A stretch of 64,000 nt of DNA from UBA11986 sp031402435 (GTDB lineage Bacteria > Bacteroidota > Ignavibacteria > UBA10030 > UBA6906): NCBI GenBank assembly GCA_031402435.1, contig JANNSJ010000006.1, positions 4,665 to 68,664 on the forward strand, given 5' to 3'. Each line of letters starts with the position of its first letter. Position 1 is the stretch's first letter. This document shows, piece after piece, positions 44,076-52,467 of the stretch. A model generated the notes under the pieces. The model ran no database searches, was not told where the DNA came from, and saw only the letters and a list, made by a program, of their open reading frames with translations. The translations under genes were made by a program, and so were the position numbers.

Positions 44076-44894
44076 CTAAATATACTTCAGGAATGCATCC
44101 GGCTTCGACCATTCCTGCTGCTCGTACAGAAACTTGATCGCACGATCAATCTGAATCTGTCCGTCATCAGCGAGTGTGATTTTCAATCGCTCCAGAGGGC
44201 GCGGTGTTGGCCCTTCGAAATTTACCCCATCCTTGAAGTACCCGCTGCCGTGACAAGGACACTTGAATTTGTTCTCAGATGTCAACCAGCGCGGCGTGCA
44301 ACCAAGATGTGTGCATATCGCGGAGAGTGCATAGAACCCCTCCACTTCGCGTACGATCCATACTCTGAACTCATCCTTGTACTTCTCATTGACTTCGCCG
44401 ACGATATAATCTTCAGGCAATCCGGCCTTGAACGCCGATGGCTGCTCGTACAACACTCTCGGCACCATCAGTCTGATCGCACCAATCGTTGCGGTTGTCA
44501 GGAAGCTCATGAATGCAAACCATCCCGCAACATTCAGAAAATTCTTCCTGCTCATGCGCCATACACCCTGATCGTTTTCAGGGGGCTTGTCTTGCTTGAC
44601 TTTTGGTGCAGCCTTTGGTGTTACCGCCGGTTTCGCTGCAATTGGTTTCGGAGCTACCGAAACAGCAGACTCAGCAGCGACCGCAGAAGTCGCAGTTGCT
44701 TCGACAGCAGATTTGGGTGCTGGAACCGGACGTGGTGCTGCCGCAGATGCAGCTGCTGCGCTTGCCTTCAAAGGAGGTAACGGCCCACGGGTTCCTCCTC
44801 CAGCCGCAGATTTCAATGGCGGAAGGGATTTCTTTACTGCCGGAGGTTTATTCTCCGACCCTTCCGGTGCGTTCAGATTTTGTTCATCAGCCAT
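44076..44894 (-). CDS. Rieske iron-sulfur protein with a long N-terminal extension
   Basis: 272 aa. The C-terminal Rieske domain has both cluster boxes: CTHLGCTPRW and CPCHGSGYF. One membrane helix (about 120-140) follows RMSRKNFL, a Tat-like motif. The first ~110 residues are low-complexity, rich in Ala, Pro and Lys, with a repeated LPPLK element, and would stay in the cytoplasm. This is first in the operon and has a leader of about 240 bases. No clear ribosome site precedes the ATG. Confidence 0.93.
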   Translation of the reverse strand: MADEQNLNAPEGSENKPPAVKKSLPPLKSAAGGGTRGPLPPLKASAAAASAAAPRPVPAPKSAVEATATSAVAAESAVSVAPKPIAAKPAVTPKAAPKVKQDKPPENDQGVWRMSRKNFLNVAGWFAFMSFLTTATIGAIRLMVPRVLYEQPSAFKAGLPEDYIVGEVNEKYKDEFRVWIVREVEGFYALSAICTHLGCTPRWLTSENKFKCPCHGSGYFKDGVNFEGPTPRPLERLKITLADDGQIQIDRAIKFLYEQQEWSKPDAFLKYI

Positions 44895-45090
44895 AGTGTA
44901 ACGCTTTATTGAAACAGGCTATGCCATTTCAAGTGACAAGTGAGAATTCAAATGTTGAGATAACGCCGGAATAGCAGGAAAGAAGCTGCACTACAACACG
45001 CGGAACGGTTTGTCAGTTTGGCCGCTGGCTGAATCGACAAAAACCAAATGAACATGAATTCTGAAAGAGCTTGTATCGTCGAGTTAAGTT

Positions 45091-45138
45091 CGGGATCTCG
45101 TGAGACGGATTAGGTGTGAGTTCCTGACATTGATCCCG
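45091..45138 (-). promoter_or_regulatory. Long-range stem at the 5' end of the respiratory operon leader
   Basis: CGGGATC (45091-45097) and GATCCCG (45132-45138) are perfect complements. The predicted transcript would begin near 45137, so this stem would close right at its 5' end, with a smaller TCTC..GAGA element (45096-45105) near the stem base. Confidence 0.4.
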
Positions 45139-45143
45139 ACATA

Positions 45144-45172
45144 AAGATACCAAACACCGGAAAGAAAGTCAA
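45144..45172 (-). promoter_or_regulatory. Promoter of the respiratory operon
   Basis: TTGACT (45167-45172), 17 bases, TATCTT (45144-45149) on the minus strand. It gives a leader of about 240 bases before the Rieske gene. Confidence 0.6.
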
Positions 45173-45259
45173 CATCATGAAGGGAATGTAATTACGATTT
45201 TTGTCGAGAGGGACTCATGAAGTCTCTGCTAACGGGTGTTGAGAAATTCAATTGCTCAG

Positions 45260-45288
45260 TTGCATCTCCTGATTGATTCTACTATATT
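45260..45288 (+). promoter_or_regulatory. Promoter of bshC
   Basis: TTGCAT (45260-45265), 17 bases, TATATT (45283-45288). The start near 45295 supports translation from the ATG at 45353 and not from any upstream codon. Confidence 0.65.
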
Positions 45289-45352
45289 TTGCGGAGTCAA
45301 CTGCTCCATCGAAGAGCACTGCGCCCTTCGCCCAACTAAACACCCCTATCTC

Positions 45353-47038
45353 ATGTCTATAAGAACCATTGATGAGCCGATTGCAACAGTTGTGCCGGTT
45401 GAATGGCTTGACTTTCGCCAGTTGCCTCCCGAATCGGGCGGTTTCTCAGAGCTGTTTTTCGACTATATGTATGAGTTCAAGGAAGTAGAGCGGTTCTTCA
45501 CACACAATTTCCGCGATCCCCAGGCCATTCATACCATGATGGCTTCCATTGACAAGCAGAGTCACGACAGGACGACGCTCGTCAAGGTGCTTGAGGAACA
45601 GAACAAAGCATTCGGCTCAACGGCCAAAGCGCTTGATAACATCTCCCTCCTTCGCAAGCCAACAACCTATGCAATCGTTACGGGACAGCAAGTCAGCCTC
45701 TTCGGGGGACCGTTGTACACCGTGTTCAAGACGATCACCGCAATCAAACTCAGCGAACGCTTGAAGCAGAAGTACCCTCAATTCGATTTCGTTCCGGTGT
45801 TCTGGATTGAAGGAGAAGATCACGACTTCGCCGAGATGAACCATATTTCCATCCTCGATCCTGAAGCCAAGCCCGTACGGTTTGAGTATTTGCCGGGCGG
45901 CATAGTGCCGGAAAAAAACCTTGGCCCCATCGGAGAGTTGGTGTTTGATGCATCTCTCGCTCAATCATTCGCAAACCTTGAAGCGGCGCTACCGAAGACA
46001 GACTTCACGGAAGAAATTATCAGAAAGGTGAAAGAGTGTTACACGGTCGGACGAACGTTCAACCAATCGTTCACGGCATGGATGAACCACCTCTTTGAAG
46101 ACTATGGACTTGTGTTTATCTCCGCTAACAATCCAGAATTGAAGCGCATCCTCTCTCCTGTCTTCGTTAAGGAGATTTCTGAATTCCCGAAGACGTCGCA
46201 GACAGTGATCCGCCAGGGCGCTGAACTTGAAGACAAGTACCACGCGCAGATAAAAGCAAAGTCGATCAACCTCTTCCTCTTCCACAAAGGCGGACGGTAT
46301 TTGATTGAACCGCGTGAGCATGACTTCAGTCTGAAAGGAACACGCCACTTCCTTGGGAAGGACGAACTGCTCAAGATTGCAACCGAGACGCCCGAGTTAC
46401 TGAGTCCCAATGTTGTGCTCAGGCCGATTGTACAAGACACATTACTTCCTACGCTCGCGTACGTTGCCGGACCGTCTGAGATTGCATATCACGCGCAGCT
46501 CAAACCTGTATACGAGGACTTTAAGGTATTGCAGCCGATCATTTTCCCACGAGCAAGCGGATCGTTCCTAGAAGAACGCGTAGAACGGGTGATGGAGAAG
46601 TTTGGGTTGGCGCTCCCGGAGTTTTTTGAAGATGCCGAGAAGCTCACCTCAAAAGTTGCCGAGCGAATCTCGGAGGTGAAAGCAGATGTCTTGTTCGGAA
46701 CTGCCTCTGCCTCCTTCCAGGATGCGTTGAACGAGTTGAAGTTTGGATTGAAGGAAATTGACCCGACACTGCTCGGTGCGCTCGAAGGAATAAAGTCCAA
46801 GATTGACGGGAACCTGGGCGTGCTGAAGGAAAAGACCGTTGCCGCACAGAAGCGCCGCCATGAAACTGCCATGCGACAGATTGAGAGAGCAATTGCAGGC
46901 TTATTGCCGAACGGTGTGTTGCAGGAACGGGAAATCAACGTGGTGTACTACATGAACAAGTACGGCCCCGATATTGTGAAGTGGCTTGTCGGTGAAGTGG
47001 ATATTGCAGGATTCAAGCACCAGATACTTTCGTTGTAA
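45353..47038 (+). CDS. bshC: Bacillithiol biosynthesis cysteine-adding enzyme
   Basis: 561 aa. VTGQQVSLFGGPLYTVFKTIT, VPVFWIEGEDHDFAEMNH and the C-terminal coiled coil are typical of BshC. It joins cysteine to glucosaminyl-malate, the last step to bacillithiol, a low-molecular-weight thiol that replaces glutathione. No other bsh gene is in the window. The start is the ATG followed by SIRTIDEPIATVVPVEWLDF. Confidence 0.92.
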   Translation: MSIRTIDEPIATVVPVEWLDFRQLPPESGGFSELFFDYMYEFKEVERFFTHNFRDPQAIHTMMASIDKQSHDRTTLVKVLEEQNKAFGSTAKALDNISLLRKPTTYAIVTGQQVSLFGGPLYTVFKTITAIKLSERLKQKYPQFDFVPVFWIEGEDHDFAEMNHISILDPEAKPVRFEYLPGGIVPEKNLGPIGELVFDASLAQSFANLEAALPKTDFTEEIIRKVKECYTVGRTFNQSFTAWMNHLFEDYGLVFISANNPELKRILSPVFVKEISEFPKTSQTVIRQGAELEDKYHAQIKAKSINLFLFHKGGRYLIEPREHDFSLKGTRHFLGKDELLKIATETPELLSPNVVLRPIVQDTLLPTLAYVAGPSEIAYHAQLKPVYEDFKVLQPIIFPRASGSFLEERVERVMEKFGLALPEFFEDAEKLTSKVAERISEVKADVLFGTASASFQDALNELKFGLKEIDPTLLGALEGIKSKIDGNLGVLKEKTVAAQKRRHETAMRQIERAIAGLLPNGVLQEREINVVYYMNKYGPDIVKWLVGEVDIAGFKHQILSL

Positions 47039-47040
47039 CA

Positions 47041-47079
47041 CATCCCCCTCTCCTCCCAGGAGAGGGACGGGGTGAGGTC
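47041..47079. repeat. Palindromic intergenic repeat
   Basis: A perfect 9-base inverted repeat CCCTCTCCT / AGGAGAGGG (47046-47066) within a C-rich to G-rich element that I know in similar form scattered through many Bacteroidota and other genomes. It lies between convergent genes and may also serve as a terminator. Confidence 0.55.
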
Positions 47080-47083
47080 GCCG

Positions 47084-48784
47084 TTACTTCAGCAGGACCA
47101 ATTTCTTCACACTTGTAAAGCCCCCCGCCTGCATTCGATAAAAGTAAATACCGCTTGAAAGTTCGGGCGCACTTAAAGTGGCTTCATGATGCCCCGCCTG
47201 AACAAACCCATCAACCAGCGTTGCCACTTCTCTTCCCAACACATCGTAGACCTTCAGCGTCACATGCGCTCCAACCGGCAGATTGTAGCTGATGATTGTA
47301 GATGGATTAAACGGATTGGGATAGTTCTGAAAGAGACGCACTTCGGTTGGCAATTCATTCCCTTGTACAATCCCTGTGACTATACTGCTATCAAGCTGGT
47401 AAACGTCTGTCTGAGAGATGATTTGCTGCGATCCGATCGATCTGCTCACAAACAAGTGTGCGGCTCTGTTGCCGTTGATCTTCCAGGCTGCGAGGCCATC
47501 GAGAGACCCTACGAACTTATGGTAGAACAACTCGTAGTTGTGCTCGCCTGCGCCTTTAAAGATTGCTATTCCTCCAGCGAAGGACAACAGGAATTCGGGG
47601 ACGCCATCGCCATCCACATCCGCGGTCTGGTACAAGTCCACAAAGAAGATTCCAGCAGGAAATATGTTGAAAGCAAAGGTCGGCTGATAAGTGTTGTTAC
47701 CCGTTCTCTCGAAGGCGTATGCTCGTAGATGAACGTAACCATCGGATTCTACTTGTGTTCCACCTATGAAGAATTCAGTGATGCCATTGCCATCGACATC
47801 ACCCGCTGCCGCACGACCTGCCACGGATAGGTTAGTTGACCATGCCACAGCGAAGCTGTCACCCGCCACATGTTCCACCACATAAGCATTTCCCGCAAAG
47901 TTTGATGTCACGAATTCCTTCTTCCCATCGCCATCGAAGTCTCCTGTTGCGATTGCACCTGTGCAGTGTTCTTCGAAGCAATCGGGAGGAAGTTGAAAGC
48001 TCGATACCTCGCGAAGATTGTTCGTCAAACTATCATACGTCATGATAAACGTCTTCTCGATGTTTGGCGGGCTCACCGTATCTGGTCGGCTTCCACGATA
48101 AAGGATTTCAGGTTTGCCATCTCCATTCATATCGGAGACTTGGTTTGGGATGCCAGTCACACTCTGATACCATTGCCTGTGTCGGAACTTCACCGACCTT
48201 GGCAAACTATCAGGGATAGCTTGCTCGTATACAAATAATGAGTCGCCATATCTCAGGTATACTTCAAACAGACTATTGCGATCAACATCTGCTTGCATAT
48301 CCACACGTCCGACATCTTGGTATTGAAACCTAAACAACCACTCACCCAGTGCGCCTTGTTCGTATCCCCTTGCAACATAGGTCGCTTGTGTTTGATAAAC
48401 TCCATACGCTTCAGGTCTACCATTATGGTTAAGATCGCCGACTTGTAGGGGGAATCCCCATTCGCCTGAGATCGGGAGACTATTCACATAGTGAAACCTC
48501 CAGTTGTACACATTCGTGTCAATCGTGGTGAGATCAACAGTCAATGTTGGGATGGTATCGTATATGCCTTTGCGAGGAGTGAGCAGTCTCTCAGCGTCAA
48601 ACATCCATTGTTGTCCACTACGGGCGTCAGTCACTTTGAGTTGGTTGCCGGAGAGCATTCGGTAGGTTCCTCCACGCTCGTTGAGCGTGGTGAGCTCGCG
48701 TTGCAAGAGGTCGTTGCGTGGAGGTGCGCCCCCAAACTGGAGTAGAGAGATGAAGAGAATTATGAACAAGCGCCGCTTGGGCAT
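47084..48784 (-). CDS. Type IX-secreted FG-GAP/VCBS repeat protein
   Basis: 566 aa. Signal peptide-like MPKRRLFIILFISLLQFGG, then repeats with calcium-loop motifs DMNGDGKPEI, DFDGDGKKEF, DVDGNGITEF and DVDGDGVPEF, as in integrin-like FG-GAP propellers. The end is a type A sorting domain: NYPNPFNPSTIISYNLP, KVYDVLGREVATLVDG, SSGIYFYRM and KKLVLLK. It is probably a surface or released propeller protein. It has its own promoter. Confidence 0.88.
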   Translation of the reverse strand: MPKRRLFIILFISLLQFGGAPPRNDLLQRELTTLNERGGTYRMLSGNQLKVTDARSGQQWMFDAERLLTPRKGIYDTIPTLTVDLTTIDTNVYNWRFHYVNSLPISGEWGFPLQVGDLNHNGRPEAYGVYQTQATYVARGYEQGALGEWLFRFQYQDVGRVDMQADVDRNSLFEVYLRYGDSLFVYEQAIPDSLPRSVKFRHRQWYQSVTGIPNQVSDMNGDGKPEILYRGSRPDTVSPPNIEKTFIMTYDSLTNNLREVSSFQLPPDCFEEHCTGAIATGDFDGDGKKEFVTSNFAGNAYVVEHVAGDSFAVAWSTNLSVAGRAAAGDVDGNGITEFFIGGTQVESDGYVHLRAYAFERTGNNTYQPTFAFNIFPAGIFFVDLYQTADVDGDGVPEFLLSFAGGIAIFKGAGEHNYELFYHKFVGSLDGLAAWKINGNRAAHLFVSRSIGSQQIISQTDVYQLDSSIVTGIVQGNELPTEVRLFQNYPNPFNPSTIISYNLPVGAHVTLKVYDVLGREVATLVDGFVQAGHHEATLSAPELSSGIYFYRMQAGGFTSVKKLVLLK

Positions 48785-48808
48785 TCTGTCTCGTTTAAGA
48801 ATTGCCCA

Positions 48809-48837
48809 AAGCTACCGAATGAGTATTCGAATGTCAA
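48809..48837 (-). promoter_or_regulatory. Promoter of the FG-GAP protein gene
   Basis: TTGACA (48832-48837), 17 bases, TAGCTT (48809-48814) on the minus strand, leaving a short leader of about 20 bases. Confidence 0.6.
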
Positions 48838-48857
48838 GCAATAACAGAAACACAAAA

Positions 48858-48883
48858 CCCATCCTCCCTCGCGGGAAGATGGG
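48858..48883 (-). terminator. Terminator-like hairpin downstream of pnp
   Basis: CCCATCTTCC / GGAGGATGGG with one mismatch, then TTTTGTGTTTCTG on the minus strand. It lies beyond the palindromic repeat that follows pnp. Confidence 0.65.
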
Positions 48884-48907
48884 CTTGAATGAACAGCTTT
48901 GCTGATG

Positions 48908-49005
48908 GTCATTGCGAGGAGCGTTGTTCAGCGACGAAGCAATCTCTTCATTGCACGGGTAGAAACGAGATTGCTTCGTGGCGCCTGAGCGCCACTCGCA
49001 ATGAC
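48908..49005. repeat. 98-base imperfect palindromic element (MITE/REP-like)
   Basis: The ends are GTCATTGCGAG and CTCGCAATGAC, and inner arms ACGAAGCAATCTC (48934-48946) and GAGATTGCTTCGT (48967-48979) pair too. A small GGCGC/GCGCC hairpin interrupts the right arm. I know similar elements dispersed between genes in many bacterial genomes. It lies just after the pnp stop. Confidence 0.7.
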
Positions 49006-49014
49006 GTTTGACGG

Positions 49015-51132
49015 TTAGTGTTGCTCCACGGGTTTTGGTTCGTGGTGAACCTCTTGCGTCATCAGAACTTTGCGGCTGAGTTTGTATCGTCCCTGGTCGT
49101 CCTTGTCGGTGATCTTCACATCGAACTGATCGCCAACCTTCACAACGTCCGAAGGATGATTGACACGCTTGGTATCAAGCTGCGAAACGTGGACGAGGCC
49201 TTCCTTGCCGGGAAGGAATTCCACGAACGCACCGAAGTCCATGATCTTCTTCACCGTTGCGTGGTAGACCTTTCCAACTTCAGGCACCTCGGTAATCCTT
49301 GAGATGGCGGCAATTGCCTTGTCCGCCGATTCCTTTGACGTGGCGGCAACGACAATCGTTCCGTCATCCTCGATATTCACTTCTGCGCCGCTATCCTTCA
49401 CGATCTGGCGGATGTTCTTTCCACCCGGCCCAATCACCGCTCCAATCATATCAACAGGAACCTTCAACGTTGTCAATCGTGGTGCAAACGAGGAGAGGTC
49501 GCCGCGTGGCGTGCTGATCACTTCGGCCATCTTGCTGAGGATATGCAATCGACCCTGACGCGCCTGCTCAAGCGCCTTCTTCATGATCTCAAGCGAGATG
49601 CCACGGATCTTGATGTCCATCTGGAATGCCGTAATGCCATCGGCTGAACCGGCGACTTTGAAGTCCATGTCGCCAAGGTGATCCTCGTTGCCGAGGATGT
49701 CACTGAGAATTGCAACACGGTCATTTTCCTTCACCAATCCCATTGCAATCCCTGCCACTGGCTTCTTCAACGGCGCACCGCCATCCATCAATGCCAGCGA
49801 AGCCGCACAGACAGTTGCCATGGAGGATGAGCCGTTGGATTCAAGCACATCGGACACGATGCGCACCGTGTACGGGAATTCCGATTCGGATGCCATCATA
49901 CCTTTGATGGAACGTTCAGCAAGATTGCCATGGCCGATTTCACGGCGGCCTGTAGTACCGAGCCTGCCGACTTCGCCAACCGAAAATGGTGGGAAGTTGT
50001 AATGCAGCATAAAGCGCTTTGTCGAGTCAGGCAGCAGTCCATCGATGATTTGCTCATCGAGTTTCGTTCCGAGTGTTAGCGTGGTAAGGCTTTGTGTTTC
50101 GCCTCGCTGGAACAACGCTGAACCATGTGTCCGGGGAAGCACGCCAACTTCAATGGTGATCTGCCTGACGTCAGTAAGTCCACGGCCATCGAGACGTTTC
50201 CCGTTTGCCAGGATCATTTCCCGCATTTCGACGTATTCCATGTCGTGTACGATCTCGTTGATCGCCTTTTCCATCTCGGGGTGTTTCTCTGCAAGAGCCT
50301 TGTTCACGTCTTCGTAGATTACGCCGGTCTTGCTTGCACGATCTTCTTTGGCCATTGGCGTTTCCGCGAGGACTTTGACTCTGTCTCCAACTGCGGCTTT
50401 CACGTCGGCGATAAGAGCAGTGTTGGTTTCCTTTGTGGTTGCCTGTCGTTTTGCGCGGCCACATTCTTTTGCAAGCTCAACTTGGAGCGTACACATCTCC
50501 TTAATGAAGCCATGAGCGAATGCAAGCGCATCAACCATGTCCTTTTCAGAGATCTCTTTTGACTCGCCTTCCACCATCACGATGGAATCGGCAGTTCCTG
50601 CAACCGTCACATCCATATCGCTCTGTCCGAGCACGCTGAACGTCGGGTTGATAACGAACTGTCCGTTGATACGACCGACGCGTACTTCGGCAATCGGTCC
50701 TTCAAACGGAATATCGGAAATGGACAACGCCGCCGATGCAGCAACTGCACCGAGCACGTCGCCATCATGTTCCTGGTCGGAGGAGTAGACGGTCACGATC
50801 ACTTGTGTTTCGCATCGGAACCAATCCGGAAACATCGGGCGAATCGGACGGTCGATCAACCGTGACGAGAGAATCTCCTTCTCTGATGGACGTGCCTCAC
50901 GTTTGAAAAATCCGCCGGGGATCTTCCCAGCGGAAGCAGCCTTCTCGCGATATTCCACCTGAAGCGGGAAATAATCGAGACCTGCCTTCTCCACTTTTGC
51001 AGCAACAACTGTTGCAAGCACCATCGTATCGCCGAACCGTGCCATCACTGCGCCATCCGCCTGCTTTGCAAAGCGGCCTGTTTCGAGAGAGAAAGACTTC
51101 CCTCCGACTGTTATCTCTTTTGTCACTTTCAT
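49015..51132 (-). CDS. pnp: Polyribonucleotide nucleotidyltransferase (PNPase)
   Basis: 705 aa. Two RNase PH domains (first about 1-230, second about 310-550, with SSMATVCAASLALMDGG and GSADGITAFQMDIKI), then a KH domain (IGAVIGPGGKNIRQI) and an S1 domain (VGKVYHATVKKIMDFGAFVEF). It degrades RNA from the 3' end with phosphate. The chosen start MKVTKEITVG has AGGAAG upstream. It follows rpsO through two hairpins, as in many bacteria. Confidence 0.96.
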   Translation of the reverse strand: MKVTKEITVGGKSFSLETGRFAKQADGAVMARFGDTMVLATVVAAKVEKAGLDYFPLQVEYREKAASAGKIPGGFFKREARPSEKEILSSRLIDRPIRPMFPDWFRCETQVIVTVYSSDQEHDGDVLGAVAASAALSISDIPFEGPIAEVRVGRINGQFVINPTFSVLGQSDMDVTVAGTADSIVMVEGESKEISEKDMVDALAFAHGFIKEMCTLQVELAKECGRAKRQATTKETNTALIADVKAAVGDRVKVLAETPMAKEDRASKTGVIYEDVNKALAEKHPEMEKAINEIVHDMEYVEMREMILANGKRLDGRGLTDVRQITIEVGVLPRTHGSALFQRGETQSLTTLTLGTKLDEQIIDGLLPDSTKRFMLHYNFPPFSVGEVGRLGTTGRREIGHGNLAERSIKGMMASESEFPYTVRIVSDVLESNGSSSMATVCAASLALMDGGAPLKKPVAGIAMGLVKENDRVAILSDILGNEDHLGDMDFKVAGSADGITAFQMDIKIRGISLEIMKKALEQARQGRLHILSKMAEVISTPRGDLSSFAPRLTTLKVPVDMIGAVIGPGGKNIRQIVKDSGAEVNIEDDGTIVVAATSKESADKAIAAISRITEVPEVGKVYHATVKKIMDFGAFVEFLPGKEGLVHVSQLDTKRVNHPSDVVKVGDQFDVKITDKDDQGRYKLSRKVLMTQEVHHEPKPVEQH

Positions 51133-51160
51133 CTGCAACTTCCTCACATGAATGAATGCT

Positions 51161-51210
51161 GCACGGGCCCCCTCTGAGACCCGTGCGTGTGGCTCCTTCG
51201 TGAAGCCACA
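51161..51210 (-). promoter_or_regulatory. Two hairpins between rpsO and pnp
   Basis: TGTGGCT/AGCCACA (51188-51210) and GCACGGG/CCCGTGC (51161-51186) form consecutive stems in the rpsO-pnp spacer. Neither has a T-run. The place matches the RNase III processing and PNPase autocontrol site of E. coli. Confidence 0.6.
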
Positions 51211-51216
51211 ATGAAT

Positions 51217-51486
51217 TTATTTTCTGATCTGCAATTCTGCGATGAGCTTGCGGTAACGCTCGACGTCTTTCTCCGAGAGGTAGTCAAGCAGACGACGACG
51301 CTTGCCGACCATTTTGAGAAGACCGACACGTGAATGATGATCTTTCTTGAATTTGTCGAAGTGTGGGGAGAGATCGTTAATGCGTGCAGTCAGCAGCGCA
51401 ATCTGTACTTCAGGACGCCCGGTGTCGTTCGCTTTTGCACCATGCTTCTTGATAATCTCGGACTTCATTTCTTTTGTTAATGACAT
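51217..51486 (-). CDS. rpsO: 30S ribosomal protein S15
   Basis: 89 aa, the normal size. MSLTKEMKSEIIKKHG, RPEVQIALLTARINDLSPHF and HHSRVGLLKMVGKRRRLLDYL are S15 signatures. It binds 16S rRNA early in assembly. AAGGAG precedes the ATG. It lies 33 bases after ribF. Confidence 0.98.
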   Translation of the reverse strand: MSLTKEMKSEIIKKHGAKANDTGRPEVQIALLTARINDLSPHFDKFKKDHHSRVGLLKMVGKRRRLLDYLSEKDVERYRKLIAELQIRK

Positions 51487-51519
51487 GCACTGCTCCTTAC
51501 GTGAATCATGATATATGTG

Positions 51520-52467
51520 TTATTGTCGTTTGTCGAATTCTGCAATGAACTGCATCGACGTTTCCTTATCCTTGTTCAATTGTTGCGTAAGCTGTTCCAG
51601 TGAAGCGAACTTCTGTTCGTCGCGTAATTTCCGGAGGAAAGATACTTCGACTGTCTCTCCGTAGATATCGTTGTCGAGTCCGAAGATGTGAACTTCGAGA
51701 GAGACACTTCCTCCACTTTGTACCGTCGGGCGAACGCCGATGTTCATCATTCCGTACAACTTTCTGTCACCGAGGATTACACCAACAACATACACTCCAT
51801 GTCCCGGTACGATCTTCCGCTCGGAAGACGGTTTGATGTTCGCCGTGGGAAACCCGATCGTCTTGCCCCTTCCGTCGCCGTGAACTGCAAAGCCTCTAAG
51901 GGTGAAGGTGTAGCCCAACAATTGTTCTGCACGTTCAACATCTCCGGCAACGATTGCGTTGCGAACCAGTGTGCTGCCGACAATCTCGCCTTCAACACGA
52001 TACTGATGAACTGCTGAGACTGAGAAGTTAAATTCCTGTCCCATCTGCACCAGTTCTTCAATTCCCGCTGTCCGATCGCGTCCAAACATATGATCGTAAC
52101 CGACGACAACCTCGTTCACTCCGATGCCATCCACAACGTATTGCTGGTAGAATTCCCGGGCGGTGATCCGGGAAAACTCATACGTGAAGTCGATAACGAA
52201 AAGTACATCGACGTTCAGCTTGCAGATCATCTCTATTCGCTCGTCTAGCGTAGCAAGCAGTCTGATAGGCTGATCTGACTTTCCAATTACATCTTTCGGA
52301 TGGGGTTCAAACGTGACTGTCACGCTCCGCCCCTCGTTCATCCTCGCCCGGTTGACCACATCTCGGATAATTTCCTGATGGGCAAGATGGACGCCATCAA
52401 ATGTTCCAACCGTAACAACAGAATTTGTGTCCTTGGTAATCTCAGCAAGCGAGTGGACGACAATCAT
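51520..52467 (-). CDS. ribF: Riboflavin kinase / FAD synthetase
   Basis: 315 aa. The N-terminal adenylyltransferase domain (VTVGTFDGVHLAHQEII; VVGYDHMFGRDR) and the C-terminal kinase domain (GKTIGFPTANI; GVYVVGV; MNIGVRPT) make FMN, then FAD. It overlaps truB by 4 bases. Confidence 0.96.
   Translation of the reverse strand: MIVVHSLAEITKDTNSVVTVGTFDGVHLAHQEIIRDVVNRARMNEGRSVTVTFEPHPKDVIGKSDQPIRLLATLDERIEMICKLNVDVLFVIDFTYEFSRITAREFYQQYVVDGIGVNEVVVGYDHMFGRDRTAGIEELVQMGQEFNFSVSAVHQYRVEGEIVGSTLVRNAIVAGDVERAEQLLGYTFTLRGFAVHGDGRGKTIGFPTANIKPSSERKIVPGHGVYVVGVILGDRKLYGMMNIGVRPTVQSGGSVSLEVHIFGLDNDIYGETVEVSFLRKLRDEQKFASLEQLTQQLNKDKETSMQFIAEFDKRQ

Larger units (their letters stand above)
44895..45352. 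other. Gene-free divergent promoter region between the respiratory operon and bshC
   Basis: This 458-base stretch holds two outward-facing promoters (45144-45172 minus, 45260-45288 plus), a stem at the 5' end of the respiratory transcript (45091-45138), and otherwise no gene. A 35-codon frame on the minus strand (start 45055) has no ribosome site. Confidence 0.6.

Noticed and set aside
44948..45055. 35-codon leader peptide of the respiratory operon
   Set aside because: The ATG has no ribosome site and the peptide shows no codon run that would suggest attenuation; kept only as a note.
45236..45352. N-terminal extension of bshC
   Set aside because: The frame is open to 45236, but it runs through a strong promoter (45260-45288) and the family N-terminus fits the ATG at 45353.
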